Part shown: positions 6,454 through 13,666 of the stretch, in pieces
Layout of the letters: each line of letters begins with the position of its first letter
Position numbering within the stretch: position 1 is the first letter of the stretch
Source of the DNA: Methanobrevibacter sp.
GTDB taxonomy: Archaea; Methanobacteriota; Methanobacteria; Methanobacteriales; Methanobacteriaceae
Reading direction: 5' to 3'
DNA length: 18,641 nucleotides
Assembly (NCBI GenBank): GCA_017404125.1
Contig: JAFRCZ010000031.1
Location: 1 to 18,641, forward strand
Made by a program: the position numbers and the translations under genes
The notes under the pieces: generated by a model
What the model was told of the DNA's origin: nothing
Seen by the model: only the letters and a program-made list of their open reading frames with translations
The model's database searches: none

Positions 6454-7308
6454 GAAGTTAAATCAATACTGTCCAAATCTAATCTTCCTATTGCAGGATA
6501 TACTGCAAATCCATATATTGGCTGTCCACATGCCTGTAAATATTGTTATGCTGATTTTATGAAAAGGTTCACTGGCCATAAGGAAAAATGGGGGACTTTT
6601 CTTGATGTGAAGTACTGGAATCCAATTAAAAATCCTTTAAAATATGAGGGTGAAACTGTAATAATCGGTTCTGTAACTGATGGCTATAATCAGTATGAGA
6701 CTGAATTCTGCAGAACCAGAGAACTCTTGGAGGAATTGGAGGGAAGTGGAATGAATCTAATCATCACAACAAAGTCTGACTTGGTTTCCAGAGACTTGGA
6801 TTTAATTAAAAAATTCAATGATCCCCTAGTTTCATGGTCTATCAACACTCTTGATGAAGATTTTAAAAACGATATGGATGATGCTCCACCAATTAAAAGC
6901 AGAATTAAAGCTATGAAAAAGTTTCACAAGGAAGGAATAAGGACAACCTGTTTCATTTCCCCAATCTTTCCAGAAATAACCGATCCAATTGAAATAATAG
7001 AGGAAATCAGTAATTTCTGTGATTACATTTGGCTTGAAAATCTTAATTTAAGAGGAGGATATAAAAAGGTTATTTTGGATTATATTGATTTGAAGTATCC
7101 TGAATTAATGCCTCTTTACCATGAAATCTACACTTATAAAGACATGTCTTATTGGAAAGACATGGATGAAAAGATTAAGGATTACTCTAAGGAAAATGAT
7201 TTTATGTATATAATCGATGAAGAGCCTTTCATTAAAAGTCCGAATGAAAATCCGATTATAATAAATTATTTTTACCATGAAAAGATAAGACAGTCTTCAA
7301 AAAGATAA
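6406..7308 (+). CDS. radical SAM protein, SPL-like (COG1533-type) family
   Basis: A 300-residue radical SAM enzyme (290 from the second start). The cluster motif CPHACKYCYA (about residues 40-49, CX3CX2C) sits in NPYIGCPHACKYCYADFMKRF, the form seen in spore-photoproduct-lyase-like proteins often labelled DNA repair photolyase. IIGSVTDGYNQYE (about 86-98) and LIITTKSDLVSRD (about 117-129) fit SAM binding and the barrel, and an SPL-family SWSINTLDE segment follows. Most members have no known substrate and the label spore photoproduct lyase should not be transferred. It follows the unknown gene by 21 bases. Two in-frame ATGs, 6406 and 6436, lie in a tandem duplication. Both have only a weak TGAT Shine-Dalgarno match, so the start is undecided. 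A short CACAT/ATGTG stem and T run follow the stop. Confidence 0.88.
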   Translation: MIIREKLDDKMIIQEKEVKSILSKSNLPIAGYTANPYIGCPHACKYCYADFMKRFTGHKEKWGTFLDVKYWNPIKNPLKYEGETVIIGSVTDGYNQYETEFCRTRELLEELEGSGMNLIITTKSDLVSRDLDLIKKFNDPLVSWSINTLDEDFKNDMDDAPPIKSRIKAMKKFHKEGIRTTCFISPIFPEITDPIEIIEEISNFCDYIWLENLNLRGGYKKVILDYIDLKYPELMPLYHEIYTYKDMSYWKDMDEKIKDYSKENDFMYIIDEEPFIKSPNENPIIINYFYHEKIRQSSKR

Positions 7309-7316
7309 CTGATTTT

Positions 7317-7337
7317 CACATGTTTTTTATGTGTTTT
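7317..7337 (+). terminator. short stem-loop with T run after the radical SAM gene
   Basis: CACAT (7317-7321) and ATGTG (7329-7333) form a 5-bp stem with a T-rich loop and are followed by TTTT. It begins 9 bases after the stop codon. The stem is small, so the T-rich stretch is probably the more relevant termination signal. Confidence 0.35.
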
Positions 7338-7388
7338 AACTTTAAAAATTAAAAATTACCCTCATTTAATCAAAATAATTATTAAATA

Positions 7389-7425
7389 AGAAAAATATAT
7401 TAGTTTATAATAAAAATTTTATTTA
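7389..7425 (+). promoter_or_regulatory. probable serS promoter
   Basis: AGAAAAATATATTAG (from 7390) and TTTATAAT (7404-7411) are overlapping TATA-like elements in the 213-bp gap before serS. Either would start transcription near 7420-7435, leaving a leader of roughly 90-100 nt. The composition gives many such matches, so the exact box is uncertain. Confidence 0.35.
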
Positions 7426-7521
7426 AAAAATTTTATAGAATCTTTCAATCTATTAAAAATCATTAAGAAATTATAGATTATAATTATTAATTTATTTATT
7501 CATTTAGAAGGAGAATAAAAA

Positions 7522-8799
7522 TTGTTAGACATTAAATTATTCAGAGAAAATCCGGAATTGATTATGGACTCTGAGAAGAAAAGATTTAGAAGCACAGAAA
7601 ATGCAGAAAAGGTTATTGAATATGACACCTTATGGAGAGAAGGTGAAAGAAGATTAAACACTTTAAGAGCAGAAAAAAACAAATTATCCAAATCATTCAA
7701 ACAGGCTAAGAAAGATGGCAATATTGATGAGGTCATTGCAAAATCCAAGGAAGTGGCTCAAGAAATTAAGGATTTAAGCGCTAAGAATGCAGAATATCTG
7801 GAGCTTAGGGATGATTACAGATACAAAGTTGGAAATGTCATTGATGAGGATGTTCCTATTTCCGATACTGAAGATGATAATGTAATTGTAAGAAAAGTCG
7901 GTGATTTGCCAGAATTTGATTTTGAAGCTTTAAATCATGTTGACTTGATTGAAAAGATTGATGGTGCAGACCTTGAAACTGCAGCAAGCATTGCAGGTGC
8001 AAGATTCTACTACTTGAAAAGAGATATTTTGCACTTAAACTTGGCTTTGATTCAATTTGCATTGTCTGAGCTTGAGGCAGAGGGTTATATTCCTATGCAA
8101 ACCCCTTTCTTTGTAAAAAGTGAAGTTGCAGCTGAAACCTCTGAGCTTGGTGAGTTTGAGGAAACCTTATACAAAGTTGAAAATGAGGATTTATACTTGA
8201 TTGCTACAGCTGAACAAACCTTGGCAGCACTTCACAGGGATGAAATCATCAATCCTGAAGACTTGCCTCTAAGATACTGTGCACTTTCCACCTGCTTTAG
8301 AAAAGAGGCAGGCTCTCATGGAAAGGACACTTTAGGAATATTCAGAGTTCACCAATTTGAAAAGATTGAGCAATTCATTTTCTCAAGCCCTGAAGAGTCT
8401 AAAAATGAGCATAACAGATTATTGGAAGTCACTGAAAGCATCTATAAGAAATTAGGTCTTCCATATCAAATCGTAGCTATTGTATCTTCTGCATTGAATG
8501 ACAATGCAGCTATCAAATACGACTTGGAAGCATGGTTCCCAGGTTCCCAGACTTATAGGGAATTGGTATCCTGTACCAATTGTGGTGATTATCAGGCAAG
8601 AAAAACCAAAACCAGAGTTGGTAGAGCAGGATCTGGAGATGCTCAAATATTGCACACCTTAAACAGTACTGCAATTGCTACTGAAAGAACAATGTGCTGT
8701 ATTTTAGAAAATTATCAGCAAGCGGATGGCAGTGTAAGAGTTCCTGAAGTTCTAGTTCCTTTCATGGGCGGAAAAACAGTCATTGAAGCAAAAGAATAA
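7522..8799 (+). CDS. serS: seryl-tRNA synthetase, standard (non-rare) type
   Basis: A class II aminoacyl-tRNA synthetase that charges tRNA-Ser with serine. The 425-residue protein has an N-terminal two-helix coiled coil (about 30-105, rich in K and E) that grips the long variable arm of tRNA-Ser. The catalytic core carries IATAEQTLAALHRDEI, motif 2 (CFRKEAGSHGKDTLGIFRVHQFEKIEQF), SCTNCGDYQARKTKTR, and motif 3 (LHTLNSTAIATERTMCCILENYQ). The start is TTG at 7522, with GAAGGAG 8 bases upstream. This is the common SerRS rather than the rare methanogenic form with an inserted zinc site found in some methanogens such as Methanothermobacter. The common form is expected in Methanobrevibacter and Methanosphaera. 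In motif 3 the NGSGLAVGRT pattern of bacterial enzymes is replaced by NSTAIATERT, closer to archaeal/eukaryotic forms. Confidence 0.96.
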   Translation: MLDIKLFRENPELIMDSEKKRFRSTENAEKVIEYDTLWREGERRLNTLRAEKNKLSKSFKQAKKDGNIDEVIAKSKEVAQEIKDLSAKNAEYLELRDDYRYKVGNVIDEDVPISDTEDDNVIVRKVGDLPEFDFEALNHVDLIEKIDGADLETAASIAGARFYYLKRDILHLNLALIQFALSELEAEGYIPMQTPFFVKSEVAAETSELGEFEETLYKVENEDLYLIATAEQTLAALHRDEIINPEDLPLRYCALSTCFRKEAGSHGKDTLGIFRVHQFEKIEQFIFSSPEESKNEHNRLLEVTESIYKKLGLPYQIVAIVSSALNDNAAIKYDLEAWFPGSQTYRELVSCTNCGDYQARKTKTRVGRAGSGDAQILHTLNSTAIATERTMCCILENYQQADGSVRVPEVLVPFMGGKTVIEAKE

Positions 8800-8886
8800 T
8801 TATAATAAAAAAATTATAAAAAAATTATAATAAAAATCATTCATTTATTAAGAGAAATTAAAATTAAATGTAAATGAGGTGAAAAA

Positions 8887-9378
8887 ATGGAATCAAATAA
8901 AATTTTATCAATTATCGCAATTGTCATTGGTTTAATATTCATTATTTTCCCAATGTTCAGCGCCAATTTAATTTCTACACTTATTGGTGCTAGTGTATTA
9001 ATATTCGGTATAGTTTTAGCTTACACTGGAATAATTTCAAAAGAGATTTCACCTGCTTTTTCAACTGTTGCGGCAGTATTTGGTGTAGTGATGATTATTT
9101 TGGGTTTGGCATTCATATTCGGAACCAATGCAGTTTCATTCTTAGTGGGATTACAGTTCTATATGGTGGCATTCATGTTAATCATAGCTTCTGTAATCGG
9201 ATTGCTTGGAGGAGCAGCTATTAATAAAACAGGTTCCGTAATTAGTTTAGCATTAGGTATAGTTGTTTTATTCATTGCTATCTTTGCAGCAAATCATCCA
9301 GAATTAATTACTATAATCCTTGGTATTGCATTAATCGCATACGGAGTTTCCGGATACTTATATGCTGATAAATACTAA
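8887..9378 (+). CDS. DUF308 (HdeD-like) small membrane protein
   Basis: A 163-residue, almost wholly hydrophobic protein with six predicted membrane segments arranged as three hairpins (about 7-25, 29-49, 58-80, 84-108, 115-133 and 138-158). Repeated glycine- and isoleucine-rich helices (IIAIVIGLIFIIFP, FGVVMIILGLAFIFG, LALGIVVLFIAIFA) are the repeat pattern of DUF308/HdeD proteins. E. coli HdeD is tied to acid resistance; the archaeal role is unknown. The GAGGTGA Shine-Dalgarno, 5 bases before the ATG, is the strongest in the window. A hairpin and T run directly follow the stop. The gene stands alone between serS and the convergent ArsC-like remnant. Confidence 0.85.
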   Translation: MESNKILSIIAIVIGLIFIIFPMFSANLISTLIGASVLIFGIVLAYTGIISKEISPAFSTVAAVFGVVMIILGLAFIFGTNAVSFLVGLQFYMVAFMLIIASVIGLLGGAAINKTGSVISLALGIVVLFIAIFAANHPELITIILGIALIAYGVSGYLYADKY

Positions 9379-9379
9379 T

Positions 9380-9410
9380 GAAGAATTTTATTTCTTCTTT
9401 TTTTATTTTT
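9380..9410 (+). terminator. hairpin and T tract after the DUF308 gene
   Basis: GAAGAA (9380-9385) and TTCTTC (9392-9397) pair around TTTTAT and are followed by seven T (9398-9404). It begins right after the stop codon in the convergent gap, and resembles an intrinsic terminator. Confidence 0.55.
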
Positions 9411-9480
9411 AAAAAGTTTCTTAAAATAAAAATATCTATTAATTTTTAATGTTTAAAAAAGTAAAAATGGGGAAGTTTAT

Positions 9481-9830
9481 TTATTTTAATTTCTCTTCCC
9501 ACTCTTTTTGTCTAAATCCAGTAAGACATGTAGATTCAGTTTCTATAATTGGACGTTTTACAAGCATGCCTTCACTAGCTAAAATCGTTAATTGTTCTTC
9601 TTCACTCATTTCCGGTAACTTGTCTTTTAATTGCATCTCTCTGTAAATTTTACCACTAGTGTTGAAGAACCTTTTGAGAGGTAGTCCGCTTTTCTCATAT
9701 AATGCCTTTAATTGATCATAATCTGGATTGTCTTCAACAATATGCTGTTCATCATATTCGAATCCATTCTCATCTAACCATTTTTAGCCTTTTGGCATGT
9801 ACTGCATCTTGGATAATAAATAAATAACAT
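9481..9830 (-). pseudogene. ArsC/Spx-family reductase, disrupted by a single-base frameshift
   Basis: Read on the minus strand from ATG 9830, which has GAGGT 6 bases upstream, the protein starts MLFIYYPRCSTCQKAK. It then hits TAG at 9776-9774. Shifting frame by one base at the A5 run (plus-strand T run 9781-9785) restores K-WLDENGFEYDEQHIVED, then LKALYEKSGLPLKRFFNTSG, LPEMSEEEQLTILASEGMLVKRPIIE and CLTGFRQKEWEEKLK, ending at TAA 9483-9481. The joined product would be 116 residues, the usual length of ArsC/Spx/MgsR thioredoxin-fold proteins. It keeps CSTC in the usual redox position, the LKRFFNTSG loop and the KRPI motif. A sixth A would make the gene whole. It may be a real inactivating mutation or a homopolymer sequencing error. 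Such proteins reduce arsenate or act as redox sensors; which one is not resolvable. Confidence 0.85.
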
Positions 9831-9933
9831 TTTTAAACCTCATTTATTTAATAATCTTAATAAAAAATTGTTTTATATTTATATTTTATTTTAAAAGTTT
9901 TAATTCTTTTCTAATTAATTGATTTTAGGGATT

Positions 9934-10959
9934 CTATTTCCTAACCCAAACTTTTTCGCTATCATTGGCTTTTGCCTTATTGTCTGCCATAACACCTACC
10001 AAATCATGTGCCTTATATGGCTCTTCAAGATATTTGATGTCATCGCTAGATAGATTTAATTCAGTGGATTTAAATCCTGTTTCAACATGATGGAGCTTTG
10101 TTGGACCCATAATCGGGGCATCAACCTTTGTCTGTAGCCATGCAAGTGAAATTTCACTCATTGAAACACCATAGTTTTCAGACAGTTCTATGACCCTATT
10201 GATTATGACAGCATCTTGCTCTTCAGTTGATTCATACTTTTTATTTGCATAGAAATCCTCTTTCAATCTTTTTGAGCTTTCATCTGGTTTTTTGGAAAGT
10301 CTTCCAGATGCAAGTGAACTGTATGGAGTCAGTCCAATGCCTTCACTTTTGCAATAAGGAATCATTTCCCTTTCCTCTTCACGGAAAATCAGGTTGTAAT
10401 GGCCTTGGACAGATACGAACTTTGAAAATCCCTCTTTTTCAGCAAGGGCATTTGCCTTTGCCAACTGCCATGCAAAACAGTTGGAAATTCCTATGTATCT
10501 TGCCTTTCCTTCCTCAACTACATTGTTTAATCCATCGAGAATATCATATAATGGAGTGTTATAGTCCCACATATGGTAAATGTACAGGTCAATGTATGCT
10601 TCACCAAGATTTTCTAAACTTTTATTGATGGATTTGCTTATATGTTCCTGTGCAGAGACATTATTCTTAATTTCCTCTTCAGTTCTAGGCAAGAATTTAG
10701 TGGCAATGACAACATCTTCTCTATTTGCATAGTCTTGGATTGCCCTTCCAAGATACTGTTCGCTTGTTCCATTTTGATAGCCAATAGCAGTATCGAAGAA
10801 GTTTATTCCATTGTCAAGCCCATATTTGATTATTTCCCTTGATTCCTCTTCATTTAAAGTCCAGGTGTGCATTCCATTATTTGGATCTCCAAATCCCATG
10901 CAGCCCATACAGATACGGCTTATATTCAAGTCAGTATTCCCTAATTTAGTGTATTTCAT
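9934..10959 (-). CDS. aldo/keto reductase
   Basis: A 341-residue NAD(P)H-dependent (beta/alpha)8-barrel oxidoreductase that reduces aldehydes or ketones to alcohols. The catalytic tetrad is complete: D56 and Y61 in NFFDTAIGY, K88 in VIATK, and H129 in YIYHMWD. GISNCFAWQL (about 157-166) and the NADPH-binding LTPYSSLASGRLS (about 210-222) and GPTKLHHVETG (about 287) segments follow in the usual order. No signal peptide is present, so it is cytoplasmic; the substrate is unknown. GGGGA lies 6 bases before the ATG. It is divergent from the LtrA-family gene, and its promoter overlaps a 9-bp dyad. The closest-looking families are bacterial (Firmicutes-type), which suggests acquisition by transfer, but this rests on recall and not a tree. 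Confidence 0.93.
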   Translation of the reverse strand: MKYTKLGNTDLNISRICMGCMGFGDPNNGMHTWTLNEEESREIIKYGLDNGINFFDTAIGYQNGTSEQYLGRAIQDYANREDVVIATKFLPRTEEEIKNNVSAQEHISKSINKSLENLGEAYIDLYIYHMWDYNTPLYDILDGLNNVVEEGKARYIGISNCFAWQLAKANALAEKEGFSKFVSVQGHYNLIFREEEREMIPYCKSEGIGLTPYSSLASGRLSKKPDESSKRLKEDFYANKKYESTEEQDAVIINRVIELSENYGVSMSEISLAWLQTKVDAPIMGPTKLHHVETGFKSTELNLSSDDIKYLEEPYKAHDLVGVMADNKAKANDSEKVWVRK

Positions 10960-10990
10960 AGTCCTTCCCCATGATTTATTTTTATTATCT

Positions 10991-11020
10991 TTGAAAATAA
11001 ATATTATTATATATTTTCAA
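10991..11020. promoter_or_regulatory. 9-bp perfect dyad over the aldo/keto reductase TATA element (operator candidate)
   Basis: TTGAAAATA (10991-10999) and TATTTTCAA (11012-11020) are exact inverted repeats with a 12-nt spacer, so the half-site centres lie 21 bp (two helical turns) apart. On the minus strand the dyad encloses AAAATATATAATA, a TATA-like element about 50 bp before ATG 10959. A dimeric repressor bound here would block TATA-binding protein. Confidence 0.5.
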
Positions 11021-11022
11021 AT

Positions 11023-11096
11023 AAATATTAATCATTATCTTAAATATTAATCACTATTTTAATATTTGACATTATTTTAATATAAATCATTGAAAA
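11023..11096. repeat. tandem 18-19-bp repeats in the AKR-LtrA divergent promoter
   Basis: Units at 11023-11041 (aaatattaatcattatctt) and 11042-11060 match at 17 of 19 bases and abut exactly. Two further degenerate units follow at 11061-11078 and 11079-11096. The last overlaps a TATA-like TTTTAATATAAATC (11075-11088) that suits the plus-strand LtrA gene. Confidence 0.55.
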
Positions 11097-11145
11097 AATA
11101 AAATCTTTTTAAAAATTTATAAATTTTAAGGATTATGGGGATAAG

Positions 11146-12279
11146 ATGGCAGTTAAAGAGAAAAAAGTGGAATTGATTGAGCTCTTTTATGATTTAATTT
11201 TTGTATATGCAATTTCAAAGTTAACTTCACTCATATCAGAACCTGTTAACGGTGGAATTCCTTTAAATAGTCTATTTGTATACATAATTACTTCATTCGT
11301 TATTTTGCAGGCTTGGCTATACTTCACAAATTATGTGAATCGTTATGGCAGATGGAAAGGATATGAGTATCTTATTGCCTGCATTAATATGATTGCAGTA
11401 ATTTATATGGCTAACACTATCAGTACAGATTGGGCTTTTATGGTTTTGCCCTTCAATATTTCAATGCTTATAATGTTGCTTACAGTTGTTGCCTTATATT
11501 CAGTTCATGCAAATAAGGAAAAATCAATGAAAGGGGCAGCAGGCAATTCCATTTCAATACTTATAATCGTTTGCTGCATTTATGTGATTGCTCTTTTAGC
11601 AATTCTGTTTGGATTTACTGGATATGTAATTTGGATAGATGTGGCGGCAGTTCTTACTGGTGCATTCTTGCCATTTTTCTTAAGGGGAAGTTTTGATAGG
11701 AGCATCATTAGCTTTCCACACCTTGTGGAACGTTTTGAGTTATTGACAATCATTACCTTTGGTGAAGCCATTGTTGGAATGACCCACTTTTTTGACATAG
11801 GCAGCTTTGACTTGGTTCCAATATTGGTCTTCTTCATCATTATCACAATGTTCGGATCATATGTTGTTCAAATACATGATTTGATGAATCATCATAGGGA
11901 AGAGAGAAGCTTAAGGTTGATGTTCAGCCATTATTTCATTGTAATCAGCATCAATCTTGTAACAGTTGCCTTTGAACTTGTCCACAATGGTGAGATAAAT
12001 CCTTGGATTGCCGGAGGTCTATTAATCATTTCATTGATTGTATTCTACATCTCAATCATGGCAAATAAGGAGTATTATCATAAAGGAATCGAATTAACCG
12101 GAAAGGATATTATTTTAATGGGTGCCGTCACTTTAATAGGCGCTTTGCTTATCTTGCTATTTATTGATAACTTATATGCATTTTTAATTGGTGCACTTAT
12201 CATCACCTTTGGCAATTTTGAAATTCTTTTGTCAAAATATCAAAAGTTTTTGGCAGATAAAAATAATGATTTATTTTAA
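11146..12279 (+). CDS. LtrA-family (low temperature requirement) membrane protein
   Basis: A 377-residue multipass membrane protein of the bacterial LtrA family (PF06772). The two hallmark segments are present: VELIELFYDLIFVYAI at residues 9-24, and HLVERFELLTIITFGEAIVGM near 194-214, with the acidic E residues conserved in membrane-adjacent positions. About ten hydrophobic helices fill the protein, separated by short charged loops, and a lysine-rich tail ends the chain. In Listeria the founding gene was linked to growth at low temperature; the biochemical function is unknown. Patchy occurrence in archaea points to transfer from bacteria, probably Firmicutes. The start has a purine-rich GGGGATAAG before the ATG but no strong Shine-Dalgarno. 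It is divergent from the aldo/keto reductase gene; the flavodoxin gene follows 132 bp downstream on the same strand. Confidence 0.88.
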   Translation: MAVKEKKVELIELFYDLIFVYAISKLTSLISEPVNGGIPLNSLFVYIITSFVILQAWLYFTNYVNRYGRWKGYEYLIACINMIAVIYMANTISTDWAFMVLPFNISMLIMLLTVVALYSVHANKEKSMKGAAGNSISILIIVCCIYVIALLAILFGFTGYVIWIDVAAVLTGAFLPFFLRGSFDRSIISFPHLVERFELLTIITFGEAIVGMTHFFDIGSFDLVPILVFFIIITMFGSYVVQIHDLMNHHREERSLRLMFSHYFIVISINLVTVAFELVHNGEINPWIAGGLLIISLIVFYISIMANKEYYHKGIELTGKDIILMGAVTLIGALLILLFIDNLYAFLIGALIITFGNFEILLSKYQKFLADKNNDLF

Positions 12280-12311
12280 CCAAATCAAGCAATGATAAAA
12301 TTTTAAGAATT

Positions 12312-12357
12312 AATTTTAGAAAAAATTTTAGAAAAACTTAAGAAAAACTTTTAAAAC
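12312..12357. repeat. 12-bp tandem repeat before the flavodoxin gene
   Basis: AATTTTAGAAAA occurs twice without a gap (12312-12323 and 12324-12335), followed by the looser units ACTTAAGAAAA and ACTTTTAAAAC. It lies about 55-100 bp upstream of ATG 12412, just before a TATA-like TTTTAAATATTTAA (12363-12376). Confidence 0.5.
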
Positions 12358-12411
12358 ATGATTTTAAATATTTAATTGAAAAATAATTAAAAAACGAATT
12401 ATGGTGATATC

Positions 12412-12870
12412 ATGAGTATTTTAGTTGCTTACTATTCAAGAACAAATGTTACAAAAAAGTTAGCTGAAGCTATTGCAAATGAGACCGGTGCAGATATTGA
12501 AGAGATAGTTCCAAAAGTGAAATATGAAGGTAAAATAGGCTTTGCACGTGGTGGAAGACATGCAATCTCAGAAAAGATTATAGATTTGGAACCTTTAAGT
12601 TTCGATCCTTGCGATTATGCCTTGGTTTATTTAGGAACTCCTGTATGGGCAGGAAAAGCTGCAAGCCCTATGATTTCCTACATCAAGCAAAATGAAGGCA
12701 AGTTTGATAATGTAAAATTCTTTGTAACTGCAGGTGGAAGCGGTTTTGAGAGCACACTTGAACAGCTTGAGAAATATGTTGGAAAAGCTCCTTTAAAAAC
12801 TTTGGAGCTTGTGACAAAACAAGTGAAGCATGATGAATTTAGTGATGAATTAGCTTCATTTATAGAATAA
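12412..12870 (+). CDS. small flavodoxin-family protein
   Basis: A 152-residue FMN-binding fold protein. ILVAYYSRTNVTKKLAEAIA at the N-terminus contains the phosphate-binding loop (S-R-T-N-V-T at about 9-14) after beta-1. YLGTPVWAGKAASPMISYI (about 73-91) is the second FMN-contacting segment with the usual aromatic W. FFVTAGGSGFESTLEQLEKYVG (about 104-125) matches the third loop. It resembles the short flavodoxins of anaerobes that act as electron carriers or NAD(P)H:quinone-reductase-like partners; the redox partner is unknown. GGTGA stands 4 bases before the ATG. The gene ends in a hairpin that overlaps its stop codon. With the adjacent aldo/keto reductase and ArsC-like remnant it gives this stretch a redox or stress flavour. 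Confidence 0.9.
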   Translation: MSILVAYYSRTNVTKKLAEAIANETGADIEEIVPKVKYEGKIGFARGGRHAISEKIIDLEPLSFDPCDYALVYLGTPVWAGKAASPMISYIKQNEGKFDNVKFFVTAGGSGFESTLEQLEKYVGKAPLKTLELVTKQVKHDEFSDELASFIE

Positions 12871-12888
12871 TCTAATTATTCTTTTTTT
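12864..12888 (+). terminator. intrinsic-type terminator overlapping the flavodoxin stop codon
   Basis: AGAATAAT (12864-12871), loop CTA, ATTATTCT (12875-12882) and a run of six further T (12883-12888). The stop codon TAA (12868-12870) lies inside the left arm. The T-rich DNA continues to about 12920, where the convergent gene ends. Confidence 0.6.
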
Positions 12889-12918
12889 ATTTTTCTTATT
12901 TTTTTCAATTCTCTTTTT

Positions 12919-13644
12919 TTATTTTAATTTTATTTCCTTTTCAGTGTATACTCTACGAAGATTTAGTGAAATCAATCTTTTAGTTGATATTAAGGTAATA
13001 GGTGCTAAAAAGAAAGTCAAAACTGAATAAGCTATTTCAATAAGACTTAAGGTATTAGGATTGATATCAACAAAACAGCTGATTGCAAAGCTTTGTGCTA
13101 TCATAGCGCAGATTAAGATTGTCAATACATCTTTTGCCCCGATATCCTTTAATAAGTCATAGATTTCATTGTAATAAAAAGCTTTGATAAAACTTCCTTT
13201 ATTCTCGTATCTATTAAGGAGAGATCCTATTAAAAGCACATAAATAAAAATGAATAGAATGGAACAGATTATCGCTAAAGGAATCTTATCTGCAAGGAAA
13301 TAAGCTTTTGCATATTTAAATAAAAATGACATGATGCTTGCATATATGATGTATATGCAGTACTTTTTCAACCCTTCCCATATCAATTTAAAGATTTTAT
13401 TAAATTTAGGAAGTCTGTCTTCTCCTAAAAGTCCATTATAAACTATTTTTGTTCCATAACCCATTTCTAGAAATATTAAAATATGTGAAATGAGGATGAT
13501 TATTATTGATTCCCAGTTGCTTAAGCTAAGCTTATTCAAAATGGAAATGGTAAATAAAACAGTTCCAATTATAAGGATTATTCTCAAATCTAAAAAAGGA
13601 TATCTTATGGCATCTTTCAGATTGGTTTTAACTTCGTTTATCAT
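12919..13644 (-). CDS. DUF4013-like multipass membrane protein
   Basis: A 241-residue membrane protein with about five or six hydrophobic segments (roughly 22-37, 45-62, 95-112, 122-142, 170-190 and 200-222). The start DAIRYPFLDLRIILIIG and the later EMGYGTKIVYNGLLGEDRLPKFNKIFKLIWEGLKKY follow the DUF4013 pattern (YPF-D near the N-terminus, then GY...GE-x-LP-F and a GLK segment), a family common and amplified in Methanobrevibacter. Its function is unknown. It is the second gene of a minus-strand pair: the start lies 22 bases after the stop of the 122-residue protein, and AAGGG lies a few bases before the ATG. The family call is moderate, because the middle region is diverged. Confidence 0.7.
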   Translation of the reverse strand: MINEVKTNLKDAIRYPFLDLRIILIIGTVLFTISILNKLSLSNWESIIIILISHILIFLEMGYGTKIVYNGLLGEDRLPKFNKIFKLIWEGLKKYCIYIIYASIMSFLFKYAKAYFLADKIPLAIICSILFIFIYVLLIGSLLNRYENKGSFIKAFYYNEIYDLLKDIGAKDVLTILICAMIAQSFAISCFVDINPNTLSLIEIAYSVLTFFLAPITLISTKRLISLNLRRVYTEKEIKLK

Positions 13645-13666
13645 TTTACCCTTTTAATTGATTTTT

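Noticed and set aside
6406..7308. Spore photoproduct lyase or DNA photolyase function
   Set aside because: Only the radical SAM family relationship is supported; archaea do not form spores and the sequence gives no proof of DNA repair activity.
8800..8886. AATTATAATAAAA-like repeats between serS and the DUF308 gene
   Set aside because: Simple A/T low complexity in a region near 90% A+T; not distinguishable from background, though it may contain a TATA element.
9449..9646. Plus-strand open frame of 65 codons
   Set aside because: It lies antisense to the ArsC/Spx-family remnant, whose minus-strand translation has clear family motifs. It has no ribosome site or recognisable content.
10227..10842. 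Plus-strand frames opposite the aldo/keto reductase
   Set aside because: The minus-strand protein has a complete catalytic tetrad; the opposite frames are rich in C, H and F without any domain.
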